Translations under genes and position numbers: made by a program
The notes under the pieces: model-generated
Databases searched by the model: none
Seen by the model: only the letters and a program-made list of their open reading frames with translations
Told to the model about the DNA's origin: nothing
Assembly: GCA_963752935.1 (NCBI GenBank)
Contig: CAVWAL010000008.1
Coordinates: 620,001-684,000 of the forward strand
Direction: 5' to 3'
From: RI-153 sp963752935
Lineage (GTDB): Bacteria; Chloroflexota; Anaerolineae; Caldilineales; Caldilineaceae
DNA: 64,000 bases
Shown: positions 44,122-53,316 of the stretch, in pieces
Layout: each line of letters starts with the position of its first letter
How positions within the stretch are numbered: the stretch's first letter is position 1

Positions 44122-46021
44122 CTAGCGCAAGACCCGCACATCGCCTTCGCGGCGCGTGAGGCGTTGAGCGTCCATTTCTTCAAGCACAGCCTGCACGTAC
44201 TTTCGGCTGGTATCGAAGAGATCGCGCGCCTGCGCCAGCGAAATACTTCCCTCGCTTTCGATAAACTGGCGAACCTGCGCAAACATGGCCGATGCGTCCT
44301 CACTGCGCAAAAGCACGTTCCCTTGCAGTCTGCGCAGGATGCCTTGCTCGATCAACGCTTCGAGGAGTGCTTCATCGTCGCCGAGCAGCGTGAGGGTTTC
44401 GGCTGCAGTCGGCGGCGCGTAAGGTGACGCGACAAACCTGGCCAGCGTCTGATCCACCGCGCGACGTTGGCGTTCGCTGAAAGAGACTTGAAAATCGGCG
44501 CGCCAGAGCAGGCTTTCATCGGCGGCGATCAAGCCATCGGCTTTTGCGCGTTCGACCAGAATGTTGAAGGCACGTACAGGTAGATCCTGGCTGCGACCCT
44601 GAGTGGCTGCGAGGCGCAGACGACTGCGCACTTCACCGCGGGCCATGCCCCGTTTTAGCGGAAACATACGGTGATGTTCGGACAAAAGCGCCGTCACGTC
44701 GGCCAGCAGCTTTTCGAGCGATGTTTGGGTCAGCAGCGCCCCATCCAATGCAGTAATGGCGCCTGCGCTGTGCAGTTCGTCCAGCGCATTTTGCGCCACC
44801 TCGGCATCCAGCCCACTGCGTCCAATCAGAGCGCCGCTGCTGAGCAGTGGTTCCCGTTCCAACGTCTGCAAAAGGATCTCATCCGGTGCGCCGCGGGCCA
44901 ACGTCTCGAAACGGGCCTGCACCGCCGCATCGAAGCGGCGGTAGCGTCGCCGCGGATGAGGATTGAGGACGACACCGCCGCCCAATGTGGCGCTTGGCGA
45001 AGGACGGCGCAAGATATAGCGATCCCCGGCGGCCACGAGCACAGGCTCGGCCAGACGCAGTTGCAGCCATCCTTCGGCGCCGGGTGTCAGTTCGTCAACC
45101 CCCAACACGCGCACATGCGCGGGCGTCTCGGCGGCGCCGCAGAAGAAATCGACGGCCAGATTGTGGGTCAACGGGCGAGGCGCATCCTTGAGCAGGCGAA
45201 ACGAGACGTCGAGCAGACGCGTCGTGCGCAGTGTGCCCGGTTTGCAGACCACCTGTCCGCGGCGGATCTCGTCGGTGCTGATACCGCTTAAATTCATGGC
45301 GACGCGGCCGCCGGGCTGCGCCGTCTCAAGGCTCTGCTTGTGACTTTGCAGGCCGCGAATACGTCCGCTGGGGCCGTCGGGGAGAATTTCGACACTGTCG
45401 CCCACCGAAAAATGTCCGTCGCTCAGCGTGCCGGTGACGACGGTGCCAAAGCCCGAGAGCGTGAAGATGCGGTCGATGGGTAGCCGCGGACGATTCCGAT
45501 CGCGGCGAGGGGGCAGGGCTATCAGCGCCTGGCTGAGTTGGCGGCGCAGATCATTGAGGCCGCTGCCTTTGTGGGCGCTGACCCGAACAATGGGCGCGTC
45601 GGCCAAACAGGTGTCCGCCGATCAGATCGCGCACATCCAGTTCCACCAGATCGAGCCAGTCGGGATCATCCACAGTGTCCACTTTTGTCAGCGCCACGAC
45701 GCCGGTAGGGACCGCCAACAGATCGAGGATAGCCAGATGTTCGCGGGTCTGCGGCATCACGCCTTCGTCGGCAGCGACCACGAAAAGGGCAGCGTCAACG
45801 CTGCCCACACCGGCCAACATATTCTTGATAAAGTCGATGTGTCCGGGTACGTCAACAATACCGATCTGCTCGGAATCAAGTTCGATCCAGGCAAAGCCCA
45901 GTTCGATGGTGAGACCGCGCTTCTGTTCTTCGGCCAGCCGATCGGGATTAATGCCACTGAGCGCCTTGACCAGTGCCGATTTGCCGTGATCGACGTGCCC
46001 TGCTGTGGCAATCACACGCAT
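44122..46021 (-). CDS. selB: Selenocysteine-specific elongation factor SelB, interrupted by one apparent frameshift
   Basis: The whole protein would be about 632 residues, normal for SelB. The first frame (start 46021) has G1 GHVDHGKSALV, switch RGLTIELGF, G3 DVPGHIDF and G4 TKVD. The second frame continues VRVSAHKGSGL (G5), domains II-III (SGFGTVVTGTL) and a long C-terminal winged-helix region ending KYVQAVLEEMD-QRLT-R, which binds the SECIS hairpin. The frames join if one A of AAA at 45605-45607 (TTT on the gene strand) is removed, giving GGHLLADAP. That is a homopolymer error signature. No selA, selD, tRNA-Sec or selenoprotein is seen here, so these must lie elsewhere if the system is functional. 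Confidence 0.88.
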
Positions 46022-46051
46022 CGCGTTCGATCTTTCTCAGGCCAGGTTATA

Positions 46052-47353
46052 CTAAGCCCCGTTGTAGTTGTCGCCGGTGACAATGCCCGCCGTGCGGCGC
46101 GTATTATTTTGTGCCGTGTACAGTTCAGCGTTGCGGCGCTGCTTCTGCCATTCGTCTTCCAGGTATTGCATCATGTCGTCGCGTTCGCGCAGGGCGTCTT
46201 GCAGGCCATCCAACCAGGCCTGGGCGGCATTCAGATAGCGCGAACCATAGCTTTCATGGAGCTTCCAAAGCTGCCGCAATAGCTCTTCATGCACTTTGAT
46301 ATCATGCAGGACCGGTGGAAAGTGTTCGAGCACCTCGCGGTTGTACTTTTCCTGTTCTTTCCACAGATGTTCCTGGCGCAGATCCGCCTTGCGCCGCTTC
46401 TTTTCGGCATCTTCGCGAAACTCGTCCAGTTCGCGGCGCATGCGTTCTTCGGCCAGGCGTTGTAGTTCCTGAACCTGGGCCTGTTCGCGCTTAATCACCT
46501 CTTGAAAATCTTGAATCGTCTGAGCGGCGCGCCGGGCAACATCCAATTGCTGCGAGAACGACTGCACCTGTTCGTAGCTCTTGGCAACGATGCCACGCTG
46601 TTCGTCAATGGCTTCTTGCCAGCGCCCGAGGACGGCGAGGCGATCGACGACTTCGATGCGCACACGCTCCATGAAGTTCTGCTGCTCCTCGCGCAGTTGA
46701 GCGGGGATTGGCCGCCATTTTTCCACATCGACGGCAGACTTGCGCACCCCCTCTTCCACCACGGTGATGCGCCCAATGTAGGCTTCGGATCGCTTAAAGA
46801 GTTCAACCGTCTCTTGCTGCAATTGGGCAATGCGTTTGGTATCGCTGGTCCGTTGCTCGGCCAGGAAAGGGATCTGCCGGGTACGTTCTTCGATCTCTTT
46901 GGCCACAATTGATACCTGGTTGCGCACGTTGGCGATCATTTCATTGAGGCGTTCATCCTCGCCACGGCGCGATTCAATCGCCTCCTCCACGCGGCCGATG
47001 CGGGGCAACTCACGCCGCACTTCGCCGATCTCTCGGCTCAACGCCTCGCGGTCGCTCAAGCGCGACCGCTCCAACTCGCGAATGGCGTTGATGCGCAACT
47101 CCTCTTCCCGATCGACCAGGGGCAGGAATTCGTGCTTGACGTTTTGGATTTGCTGCTCTAACTGCGTAAAGCGGGTCAACTGCGACTGCGTGTTCGCCAG
47201 TCGCCCTTCTAGATCCTGAACGCGCCGGGTTTGGTCGATCAAGTCGGCGGACTGACTTTCGACCAGTTGTTGTAACCGCGCGATTTCGGCCCGATCGCGC
47301 CGGTGTTCTTCGTCAAGCCAATTGACCATTTGGGCCAGTTGCGCAATGTCCAT
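46052..47353 (-). CDS. Long coiled-coil protein of unknown function
   Basis: A 433-residue, almost wholly helical protein with heptad repeats from residue ~10 to ~360, rich in Glu, Arg, Gln and Lys. It has no signal peptide or membrane segment. The last 70 residues are less regular, with WLDGLQDALRERDDMMQYLEDEW, and end in a Gly/Asn tail. Start ATG 47353 has GAGGACAA upstream and a good promoter lies at 47468-47496. It ends 30 bases before selB. Such rods often act as scaffolds or cell-shape proteins; no function can be assigned. Confidence 0.75.
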   Translation of the reverse strand: MDIAQLAQMVNWLDEEHRRDRAEIARLQQLVESQSADLIDQTRRVQDLEGRLANTQSQLTRFTQLEQQIQNVKHEFLPLVDREEELRINAIRELERSRLSDREALSREIGEVRRELPRIGRVEEAIESRRGEDERLNEMIANVRNQVSIVAKEIEERTRQIPFLAEQRTSDTKRIAQLQQETVELFKRSEAYIGRITVVEEGVRKSAVDVEKWRPIPAQLREEQQNFMERVRIEVVDRLAVLGRWQEAIDEQRGIVAKSYEQVQSFSQQLDVARRAAQTIQDFQEVIKREQAQVQELQRLAEERMRRELDEFREDAEKKRRKADLRQEHLWKEQEKYNREVLEHFPPVLHDIKVHEELLRQLWKLHESYGSRYLNAAQAWLDGLQDALRERDDMMQYLEDEWQKQRRNAELYTAQNNTRRTAGIVTGDNYNGA

Positions 47354-47467
47354 ACAGAGTTGTCCTCATGAATGACTATCCAAAAACGAAAGCCGTGGTT
47401 CAAGCGAAAGCACGAACGCCACATGCACCCAGAGACACGGTAAAGGCCAGATGCGTACGGTAGCGGA

Positions 47468-47496
47468 ATTATACCATTCTGTCTGCACACTCCCAA
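47468..47496 (-). promoter_or_regulatory. Sigma-70 type promoter for the coiled-coil/selB transcript
   Basis: On the minus strand, TTGGGA and a perfect TATAAT (plus-strand 47468-47473) are exactly 17 bases apart. The -10 lies 115 bases upstream of the start at 47353. Confidence 0.6.
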
Positions 47497-47550
47497 ACAA
47501 CCCCGGCAGAATAGGGGGGAATCTCTGCCTTTCGCATTTGTTCGATCAAT

Positions 47551-47579
47551 TTGACCCGATCTCGGCTGACTGCTACAAT
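47551..47579 (+). promoter_or_regulatory. Sigma-70 type promoter for the glycosyltransferase operon
   Basis: TTGACC at 47551-47556 and TACAAT at 47574-47579 with exactly 17 bases between; both hexamers match five of six positions. It faces away from the minus-strand promoter 55 bases to its left, making a divergent pair in the 365-base gap. The leader to the ATG at 47719 would be about 130 bases. Confidence 0.65.
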
Positions 47580-47718
47580 TCAGCGGCACTTACGAAAGCA
47601 TTCCGTTACTTCATGTCTGGCTACTCCCTGTCGGTGGGCTTTTCCTCGATCACGCCGATCTTGGTATGGATACGATACTGCATGGAACTATCCAACAACT
47701 CCAATCCGGTTAAAACAT

Positions 47719-48867
47719 ATGCGTATTGGCATTGATGCCCGACTAACCTACCATCAACGGGCCGGCATTAGCCGCTATACTCGGCACTTGTTGGAAGAAT
47801 TGGCAACCCTGGATCAGCTCAATGAATACCGGGTCTTTCAGCACCGCAAACACGACGAGTCCCTGGTGGATGCGCCGAACTTTAAGCGAGCGACACTTTA
47901 CACCCCGGTCCACATTCGTGCAGAACAGGTGATGATGGCGCTGGAGCTGCTCTTCCATCCACTGGATCTGCTGCACAGTACCGATTTCATTCCTCCACTT
48001 TACAGCAAGATCCCGTCGGTGATTACGGTGCATGATTTAGGATTTTTGCGCTGGCCCCACTTTCTCACCGAAGACAACGCCACCTACTACAGCCAGATCG
48101 ACCGCGCCGTGCGTCACGCCAAACATATCATCGTGCCCAGCCACAGCACCATGAACGATGTCGTCGGTCAGCTTGGCGTACCCAAAAGCAAGATCAGCGT
48201 GATCTACGAAGCGGCGGCGCCGCTCTATACACCCTTACCCGTGGAAGAGACCAGAGCGGCGATCACAAAAAAGTACAACATCCCCCAAAAGTTTGTCGTC
48301 TTCGTCAGCACCATCGAGCCGCGCAAGAACATCGGTGGCCTGCTGCAAGCCTTCCACTATTTGATCGACAAGTACAATGTGCGCGATACCGGGCTGGTGC
48401 TGGTGGGTAAGCGCGGCTGGCTCTATGAAGAAGTCTTCGAGACGGTCGAACGGCTCAATCTGCAAGATTCTACTTTCTTTGTAGGGCGAGTGCCCGACGA
48501 GGATCTACGTAGCCTCTATGTGGCGGCGCGCTGCCACATCCACCCCGCCTTTTACGAAGGGTTCGGCCTGCCGCCCTTGGAAGCAATGGCCTGCGGCACC
48601 CCCACCATCGTCAGCAAAACCAGCAGCCTGCCCGAAGTGGTCGGCGATGCCGCCCTCCTGGTCGATCCCAACGAGTGGGAAGAGATGGCGGTTGCCATGC
48701 ACCGTCTGCTCACCGATGACGACCTGCACGAGGAAATGCGCCAAAAAGGACACCAGCGCGCCGCTATCTTCAGTTGGCGCCGCGCCGCCGCCGAGACGCT
48801 GTCTGTCTACGAACATGTGGTCAAAGGCTATCCCATTACGACGGAAGCCTTCGGCGAACGCGTTTAG
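47719..48867 (+). CDS. Glycosyltransferase family 4
   Basis: A 382-residue GT-B enzyme. The N-terminus MRIGIDARLTYHQRAGISRY is typical of WbpY/mannosyltransferase-like GT4 proteins. The donor-binding half has FVSTIEPRKNIGGLLQAF, VGRVPDEDL and the E-x7-E motif in YEGFGLPPLEAMACGTP, then SSLPEVVGDAALLVDP. The ORF runs upstream to 47551, but ATG 47719 is the only sensible start. It should transfer a sugar from a nucleotide donor in surface polysaccharide or glycolipid synthesis. The second glycosyltransferase begins 4 bases after its stop. Confidence 0.92.
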   Translation: MRIGIDARLTYHQRAGISRYTRHLLEELATLDQLNEYRVFQHRKHDESLVDAPNFKRATLYTPVHIRAEQVMMALELLFHPLDLLHSTDFIPPLYSKIPSVITVHDLGFLRWPHFLTEDNATYYSQIDRAVRHAKHIIVPSHSTMNDVVGQLGVPKSKISVIYEAAAPLYTPLPVEETRAAITKKYNIPQKFVVFVSTIEPRKNIGGLLQAFHYLIDKYNVRDTGLVLVGKRGWLYEEVFETVERLNLQDSTFFVGRVPDEDLRSLYVAARCHIHPAFYEGFGLPPLEAMACGTPTIVSKTSSLPEVVGDAALLVDPNEWEEMAVAMHRLLTDDDLHEEMRQKGHQRAAIFSWRRAAAETLSVYEHVVKGYPITTEAFGERV

Positions 48868-48871
48868 TAGG

Positions 48872-50095
48872 ATGAGATTACTCTTTCTGACCCCGCAGTT
48901 GCCCTATCCACCGCGCCAGGGAACAACCCTCCGCAACTACAATTTGATCCGCTCTTTAGCCGCATCACACGCAATCGATCTGTTCACGCTGCTGGCGCCG
49001 GGCGAAACCCTGGCCCCGAACAGCCCGCTGGTGGACCTGTGCAACCGGATCGTCACCCTCCCCCAACCGGTGCGCTCGCTGCGAACACGCGCTGTCGACA
49101 CACTGCGTTCGCCCCTGCCCGACATGGCGCTGCGCCTGGCGGATCCACGCGCCCAGGCACTCGTGGCGGAGATGATTGGCAACGACCACTATACGATTGT
49201 GCAGGCCGAAGGCATCGAAATGGCCGGGTATGCCCGGCGGTCGCTGCCGAGCAACGCTTCTCCTCGCCTTGTCTTCGACGATCACAATGCCGAATATTTG
49301 CTCCAAAAGCGCGCCGCCCTCGTGGATCTACAGCATCCACGGCGATGGGCGGCAGCCCTCTACAGTCTGGTACAATGGCAGAAGCTGCAGCATTACGAGC
49401 GTGCCATCTGTCGTTCGGCCGCGGCCGTGATCGCGGTCAGCGCGCCGGACCAGGCCGCATTGCGCCGCCTGCATCCGTCGATCCAGGCGGTGGTGGTGCC
49501 CAATGGCATCGACCTCGCCGGCTTTACGCCCCGGCCAATCCCAACCACGGCGGCAAATCCGGTGATCGTCTTCACCGGCAAGATGGACTATCGGCCCAAT
49601 GTCGATGCCGTCCTCTGGTTTGCCGACGAGGTTTTGCCATTGATTCAGAGCGACACGCCGACAGTGCGCTTCCAGATTGTCGGCATGAACCCACATGCGC
49701 GTCTCGATGCGCTGCGCGCCAATCCCGCCATCAGCATCACCGGCGCCGTAGACGATCCCCGTCCCTTCGTGGGCGAAGCAGCGGTCTACGTCGTGCCCAT
49801 GCGTGTGGGCGGCGGCACCCGCTTCAAGGTTCTTGAGGCGATGGCCGGCGGCAAGGCGATTGTCAGCACCTCATTGGGCGTCGAGGGCATCGGCGTTGTC
49901 CACGGACAAGAACTATTGATCGCGGATCGGCCACGTGATTTCGCTGCAGAAGTGGGTCGGTTGTTGCGCGATCAGCAGGGAAAGGGGGACCTCAGCCAGA
50001 GGCTTGGCGCCGCCGCCTACCGCTTCGTTGAACAAGAGTATACCTGGCAGCACATCATTCCGCGCCTCGAAGCCGTCTATCAACAGATTGCATAA
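48872..50095 (+). CDS. Glycosyltransferase family 4, second gene
   Basis: A 407-residue GT-B enzyme, N-terminus MRLLFLTPQLPYPPRQGTTL with a R-N-Y acceptor-side loop. It has DDHNAEYLL and VSAPD, NGIDLAGFTP, VFTGKMDYRPNVDAV, then VGGGTRFKVLEAMAGGKAIV and the VEGI end. This is the sugar-transferase (PelF/Stp1/HrE-family) type found in exopolysaccharide clusters. It starts 4 bases after the first transferase, so translation is coupled. The oxidoreductase gene follows 22 bases on. Confidence 0.9.
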   Translation: MRLLFLTPQLPYPPRQGTTLRNYNLIRSLAASHAIDLFTLLAPGETLAPNSPLVDLCNRIVTLPQPVRSLRTRAVDTLRSPLPDMALRLADPRAQALVAEMIGNDHYTIVQAEGIEMAGYARRSLPSNASPRLVFDDHNAEYLLQKRAALVDLQHPRRWAAALYSLVQWQKLQHYERAICRSAAAVIAVSAPDQAALRRLHPSIQAVVVPNGIDLAGFTPRPIPTTAANPVIVFTGKMDYRPNVDAVLWFADEVLPLIQSDTPTVRFQIVGMNPHARLDALRANPAISITGAVDDPRPFVGEAAVYVVPMRVGGGTRFKVLEAMAGGKAIVSTSLGVEGIGVVHGQELLIADRPRDFAAEVGRLLRDQQGKGDLSQRLGAAAYRFVEQEYTWQHIIPRLEAVYQQIA

Positions 50096-50117
50096 ACCGC
50101 AAAGCACAGGAGGCATC

Positions 50118-51207
50118 ATGAGTGAAAATCGTCCTTTACGGGTAGGGTTTATCGGCACCGGCTGGGCGGAGCGGGTTCAGATCCCGGCCTTCAAAATCGG
50201 CGGGCTTCACGCTCAGGCCATCGCGTCAGGGCACGTCGAGAACGCCCAACGCGCGGCTGCCCAACACGCCATCCCCGAAGTCTACGCAGACTGGCGCCAG
50301 TTGATCGCATCGGACAATGTGGACATTGTCAGTATTGCCACACCGCCCGACCTGCACGTTGAGATCGCAGTAGCGGCACTGCAAGCCGGCAAGCACGTTC
50401 TCTGCGAAAAGCCCACGGCGCTCAACAGCAGCGAAGCAGAAACCATGCTGGCGGCGGCTCAGGCCGCGCCCAATCAACTGGCAATCATTGATCATGAACT
50501 GCGGTTTACGCCGCAACGGCAGATGCTGCGCCGTCTCTTCCGCGAGAATTATGTGGGCCAAGCGCTGTGGGTGGAGCTGACGTGGCGCTATCCGTCGCGG
50601 CTCAACGCCTCACTGCCCTGGAGCTGGTGGAGTGACGCCGATCGGGGCGGCGGCGCATTGGGAGCGATTGGCAGCCATTTGTTCGATCTCGGCCGCTGGC
50701 TTTTCGGGCGAATCGAGATGCTCAGCGCCCAGTTGAAGACTGGACACGCCTATCGGCGCGACCCCGAAACGGGGAACGAGCGCCTGGTCACCAGCGATGA
50801 TCACGCACACATTGGCCTGCGCTTCGCCAACGGCCTGGATGGCGTCGTCACAGCCAGTGCCATTTCGCCTGGCGCACCGGGTATGACGATCACCCTGTAC
50901 GGCACCAATGGGGCACTGCGCATCGACGAAACCGATCAGATGTGGGGCATGACGCAAGAAACGCTCTCTTCGGGCCGGTGGACGGAGATTGCCTGTGGAT
51001 GATCCTGTCAAAAGACACCCGGATCTGCCGGCCGGCACCAGTTTTGCGCGTGGCAGCGTCTATTTGGCCCAGGCCATTGCACAGACCCTTGGCGCCGGCG
51101 AACATTGGCTCTCGGATGCGGCCAGTTTCTACGACGGGTTGAAGGTGCAGCAAATGCTCGATGCCGCCCGGCGCAGTCACGCAGATCGATCCTGGGTTCG
51201 CCTGTAG
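50118..51207 (+). CDS. Gfo/Idh/MocA family oxidoreductase, interrupted by one apparent frameshift
   Basis: The intact protein would have about 362 residues. The first frame (start ATG 50118, with ACAGGAGG upstream) has the NAD(P) fold RVGFIGTGWAERVQIPA, the YADWRQLI and VSIATPP strands, and CEKPTALN, with the catalytic Lys. It runs to SGRWTEIACG and stops at 51000. The family C-terminus (DDPVKRHPDLPAGTSFARGS, then LKVQQMLDAARRSHADRSWVRL) continues in the next frame from about 50989, so one extra base near GAGATTGCC is likely. It should oxidise a sugar or related polyol and may serve the adjacent glycosyltransferases by making a modified sugar (inference). Confidence 0.87.
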
Positions 51208-51382
51208 CCTTCAGGGATACGGCAAGGGAAAAGCCACTCCAGACACATCGACGGATCTCGGCAGACTTGAGAGCTACAGCAAACCGACAGTCACCCTACG
51301 AAGTTGAGCATTCGCTTTGCCTGAGTAAGCCGGCCGAAAGCAAAAAGACAGTTCAAAACAGCATATTCATCCCAGCATCAGG

Positions 51383-51410
51383 AGAGAGGAGCAGACATCT
51401 GCTCCTCTCT
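51383..51410. terminator. Strong perfect hairpin downstream of the oxidoreductase gene
   Basis: A 13-bp perfect inverted repeat (51383-51395 with 51398-51410) around a 2-base spacer is followed by TTCGTCC. It ends the glycosyltransferase operon region, about 175 bases after the stop. Confidence 0.7.
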
Positions 51411-51478
51411 TCGTCCTAAGCAGACTGAAAGTGAACCGTGTTGGGTCAAAGACAGGACAAAAAGCACATTTAGGCTGG

Positions 51479-51508
51479 TAGACAGAAAATGGCAGAATCG
51501 TGTATACT
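51479..51508 (+). promoter_or_regulatory. Promoter for the response regulator cluster leader
   Basis: TAGACA at 51479-51484 and TATACT at 51503-51508 with an 18-base spacer, each five of six to consensus. A start near 51515 would give a leader of about 358 bases before the ATG at 51873. Confidence 0.5.
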
Positions 51509-51591
51509 AAGTGTACATTTACGTATTTCTGCGTATTCTTTAACGCACTTACTGATCAGTTTCCCGCACAGATAGAGACTGGTTGTCTTTC

Positions 51592-51730
51592 AGGGTCACG
51601 ATGAACGGCGGACGAGTGAGCTTTTCTCGTGCACCCTAGATAACAGTTGCATACAACTGGTTGCATTCGCCCGTAAAGCGACTGGGACCACGAATCCACT
51701 ATGGTAAGAATCGGCACGGACGAGTGCAAC
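51592..51730 (+). ncRNA. Structured leader RNA candidate (three helices)
   Basis: Three consecutive helices are seen. The first pairs 51592-51601 with 51627-51637 (10 bp, one bulged C). The second is a perfect 6-bp stem with a 4-base loop (51644-51649 with 51654-51659). The third pairs 51660-51674 with 51716-51730: 13 Watson-Crick pairs with two symmetric 1x1 mismatches, enclosing a 41-base domain that contains a further ACCA/TGGT helix. The order and tight spacing suggest a folded cis-regulatory RNA or riboswitch in the leader of the regulator cluster. I could not match it to a known class (cobalamin, c-di-GMP, Mn and SAM cores were considered). Confidence 0.45.
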
Positions 51731-51872
51731 TTGTCTGGATTTGTGGCTGTAAGCAGTACGACGGCAATTGCATAGGCCAGAAGGAGAGGTTGCCATCACA
51801 TTTCCCAATATCACCTCATCGGAAGAAAGCCGTAAGCCCCGATTCAGTGCAAAAGAAGGCATCACGAGGACC

Positions 51873-52508
51873 ATGAAGCACAAGATCCGTGTACTCTTAG
51901 CTGATGATCATCCCATCGTGCGTGCGGGTATCCGTACGTTGCTTTCTGGACAACCAAACATTGAAGTCGTGGGCGAGATAAGTGACGGGACGCAGGTCAT
52001 CCCAATGGTTCAAGAGCTAACGCCCGATGTTCTGGTGTTGGACATCCAATTGCCCGGGCTAAATGGAGTCGAGATTGCGAGACAGATCAAATCGGCGCAG
52101 ATCCCTGTGCAAGTATTGGCGTTAAGTGCCCACGACGATATTCAGTATATCCGCAATCTCCTAAGTGATGGCGCCGCCGGCTATCTGACCAAAGAAGAGG
52201 CCGCGGATACGATCGTCGATGCAATAGTTGGGATTTCACGTGGCGAGCACGGCTGGGTTAGCCGTCGTGTCGCGGCACAGATGAGCGTGTGGATGCTTGA
52301 TCCCAATACCGTGCAACGTGAGCTGACCACTCGAGAGTTAGATGTTCTACACGAAATTGTCAATGGCCTTTCAAACCAGGAGATTGGCCGCCAATTGAGC
52401 ATCAGCGAAAAGACTGTTGAAAAACACGTCAGTGCGATTCTGGCCAAACTGGAAGTTAGTTCGCGCGTCGAGGCCGCCGTCATGGCTGTGCGCGAAAAGC
52501 TCGTTTAG
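51873..52508 (+). CDS. NarL/FixJ-type response regulator, complete
   Basis: A 211-residue regulator. Receiver residues are all present: LLADDHP (acidic pocket), LVLDIQLPG (phosphorylation Asp 56-58), ALSAHDD (Ser) and GYLTKEEA (Lys). The LuxR HTH at residues ~145-205 reads LTTRELDVLHEIVNGLSNQE, then IGRQLSISEKTVEKHVSAIL. ATG 51873 is preceded by GAGGA and overlaps the stop of a short upstream frame (TTG 51790) by ATGA; that frame has no clear function. It is the first of three NarL-like genes without a nearby kinase. Confidence 0.93.
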   Translation: MKHKIRVLLADDHPIVRAGIRTLLSGQPNIEVVGEISDGTQVIPMVQELTPDVLVLDIQLPGLNGVEIARQIKSAQIPVQVLALSAHDDIQYIRNLLSDGAAGYLTKEEAADTIVDAIVGISRGEHGWVSRRVAAQMSVWMLDPNTVQRELTTRELDVLHEIVNGLSNQEIGRQLSISEKTVEKHVSAILAKLEVSSRVEAAVMAVREKLV

Positions 52509-52575
52509 CTCCTCCATACCGTAGTAGGGATTCCCCCAACAGGTAAGAGTATGTCCCCCCATTGTTTTCAACCAG

Positions 52576-52610
52576 AGAGTGCCGTATGCTACAGCAGCAT
52601 ATGGCACTCT
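52576..52610 (+). terminator. Terminator hairpin after the first NarL-like gene
   Basis: A 15-bp stem with one G-T pair (52576-52590 with 52596-52610), 5-base loop, followed by TTTCG. It lies 67 bases after the stop at 52508, so the second and third regulators probably have their own promoter. The rest of the 52509-52874 gap shows nothing clear. Confidence 0.75.
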
Positions 52611-52874
52611 TTCGTTGAGAACATGTGATTCCCAAGTTTTTTCCCTGAACTATCGCTCTATAAGCTTCTAGTCAGGCAGACTTCGCTGGCGAAACCAAGT
52701 CTCCACTGATGTCTGCGCTCGAGTTTGGCCTTCCCAGGTACTCGCTATTTCAGGAAGGCCGGAAGGTTGAACGATTTTCAAGTACTTCCTGTGCGCTGCA
52801 TTGAAGAGTCATCGAACTTCAAGATTCGTTGGGCAAAAGCGATTATGTCACCACGCCACAGAGAGGTGGAAACA

Positions 52875-53288
52875 GTGCGGATTCTACTAGCAGATGATCA
52901 TGCCGGTGTACGATCCGGGATCCGCATGTTGCTGGAAATGGAACCTAATCTCGCAGTGGTTGCCGAGGCCGAAGATGGTCTTGAAGCATTACGCCTGGTG
53001 CAACGCTTGCGGCCCGACGTCCTTGTACTCGACATCGAGATGCCACTGATGAGTGGGCTCGAAGTGGCTCGCTTGTTACAAGAACGCAAGTCAAATGTGC
53101 GCGTGTTAGCCCTTAGCAGTCATGATTACGCCGAGTATATCTTAGAAATGCTCAGGTGCGGCGTTGCCGGTTATCTGGTGAAGGACGAGGCAGCGGAATT
53201 ATTAGTTGAAGCCATCAATGACATTTGCCAAGGAGAGACAAAGTGGCTAAGTAGCCGCTTGCACCGCCAAATGGCTGAGTACGTGTAA
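52875..53288 (+). CDS. NarL-type receiver lacking its DNA-binding domain
   Basis: A 137-residue protein with an intact receiver: LLADDHAGVRSG, LVLDIEMPLMSG (phosphorylation Asp), ALSSHDY and GYLVKDEA. It ends at SSRLHRQMAEYV, exactly where the linker of the first regulator (VSRRVAAQMS) begins, so the LuxR domain is missing. GTG 52875 is preferred because GAGAGGTGGA lies just upstream; the frame opens at ATG 52845 without a site. It could be a phosphate sink or a truncated duplicate of its neighbour. Confidence 0.82.
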   Translation: MRILLADDHAGVRSGIRMLLEMEPNLAVVAEAEDGLEALRLVQRLRPDVLVLDIEMPLMSGLEVARLLQERKSNVRVLALSSHDYAEYILEMLRCGVAGYLVKDEAAELLVEAINDICQGETKWLSSRLHRQMAEYV

Positions 53289-53316
53289 GCCTTCCCATTC
53301 CCCCCGAGGAGGAACC

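Noticed and set aside
10600..46021. Programmed ribosomal frameshifting in the five split genes
   Set aside because: No slippery heptamer with downstream stem was visible at the joins, the direction differs between genes, and the families are not known to use it.
22583..51002. Selenocysteine read-through at in-frame TGA of the solute-binding protein and Gfo/Idh genes, given selB nearby
   Set aside because: In both genes the conserved continuation is in a different frame after the TGA, so decoding TGA as Sec would not restore the protein.
51768..51872. Upstream extension of the first NarL-like regulator to 51768, after the AAGGAG at 51781
   Set aside because: No start codon follows that AAGGAG in the regulator frame at a useful distance; the receiver fold starts right after ATG 51873, which has its own GAGGA.
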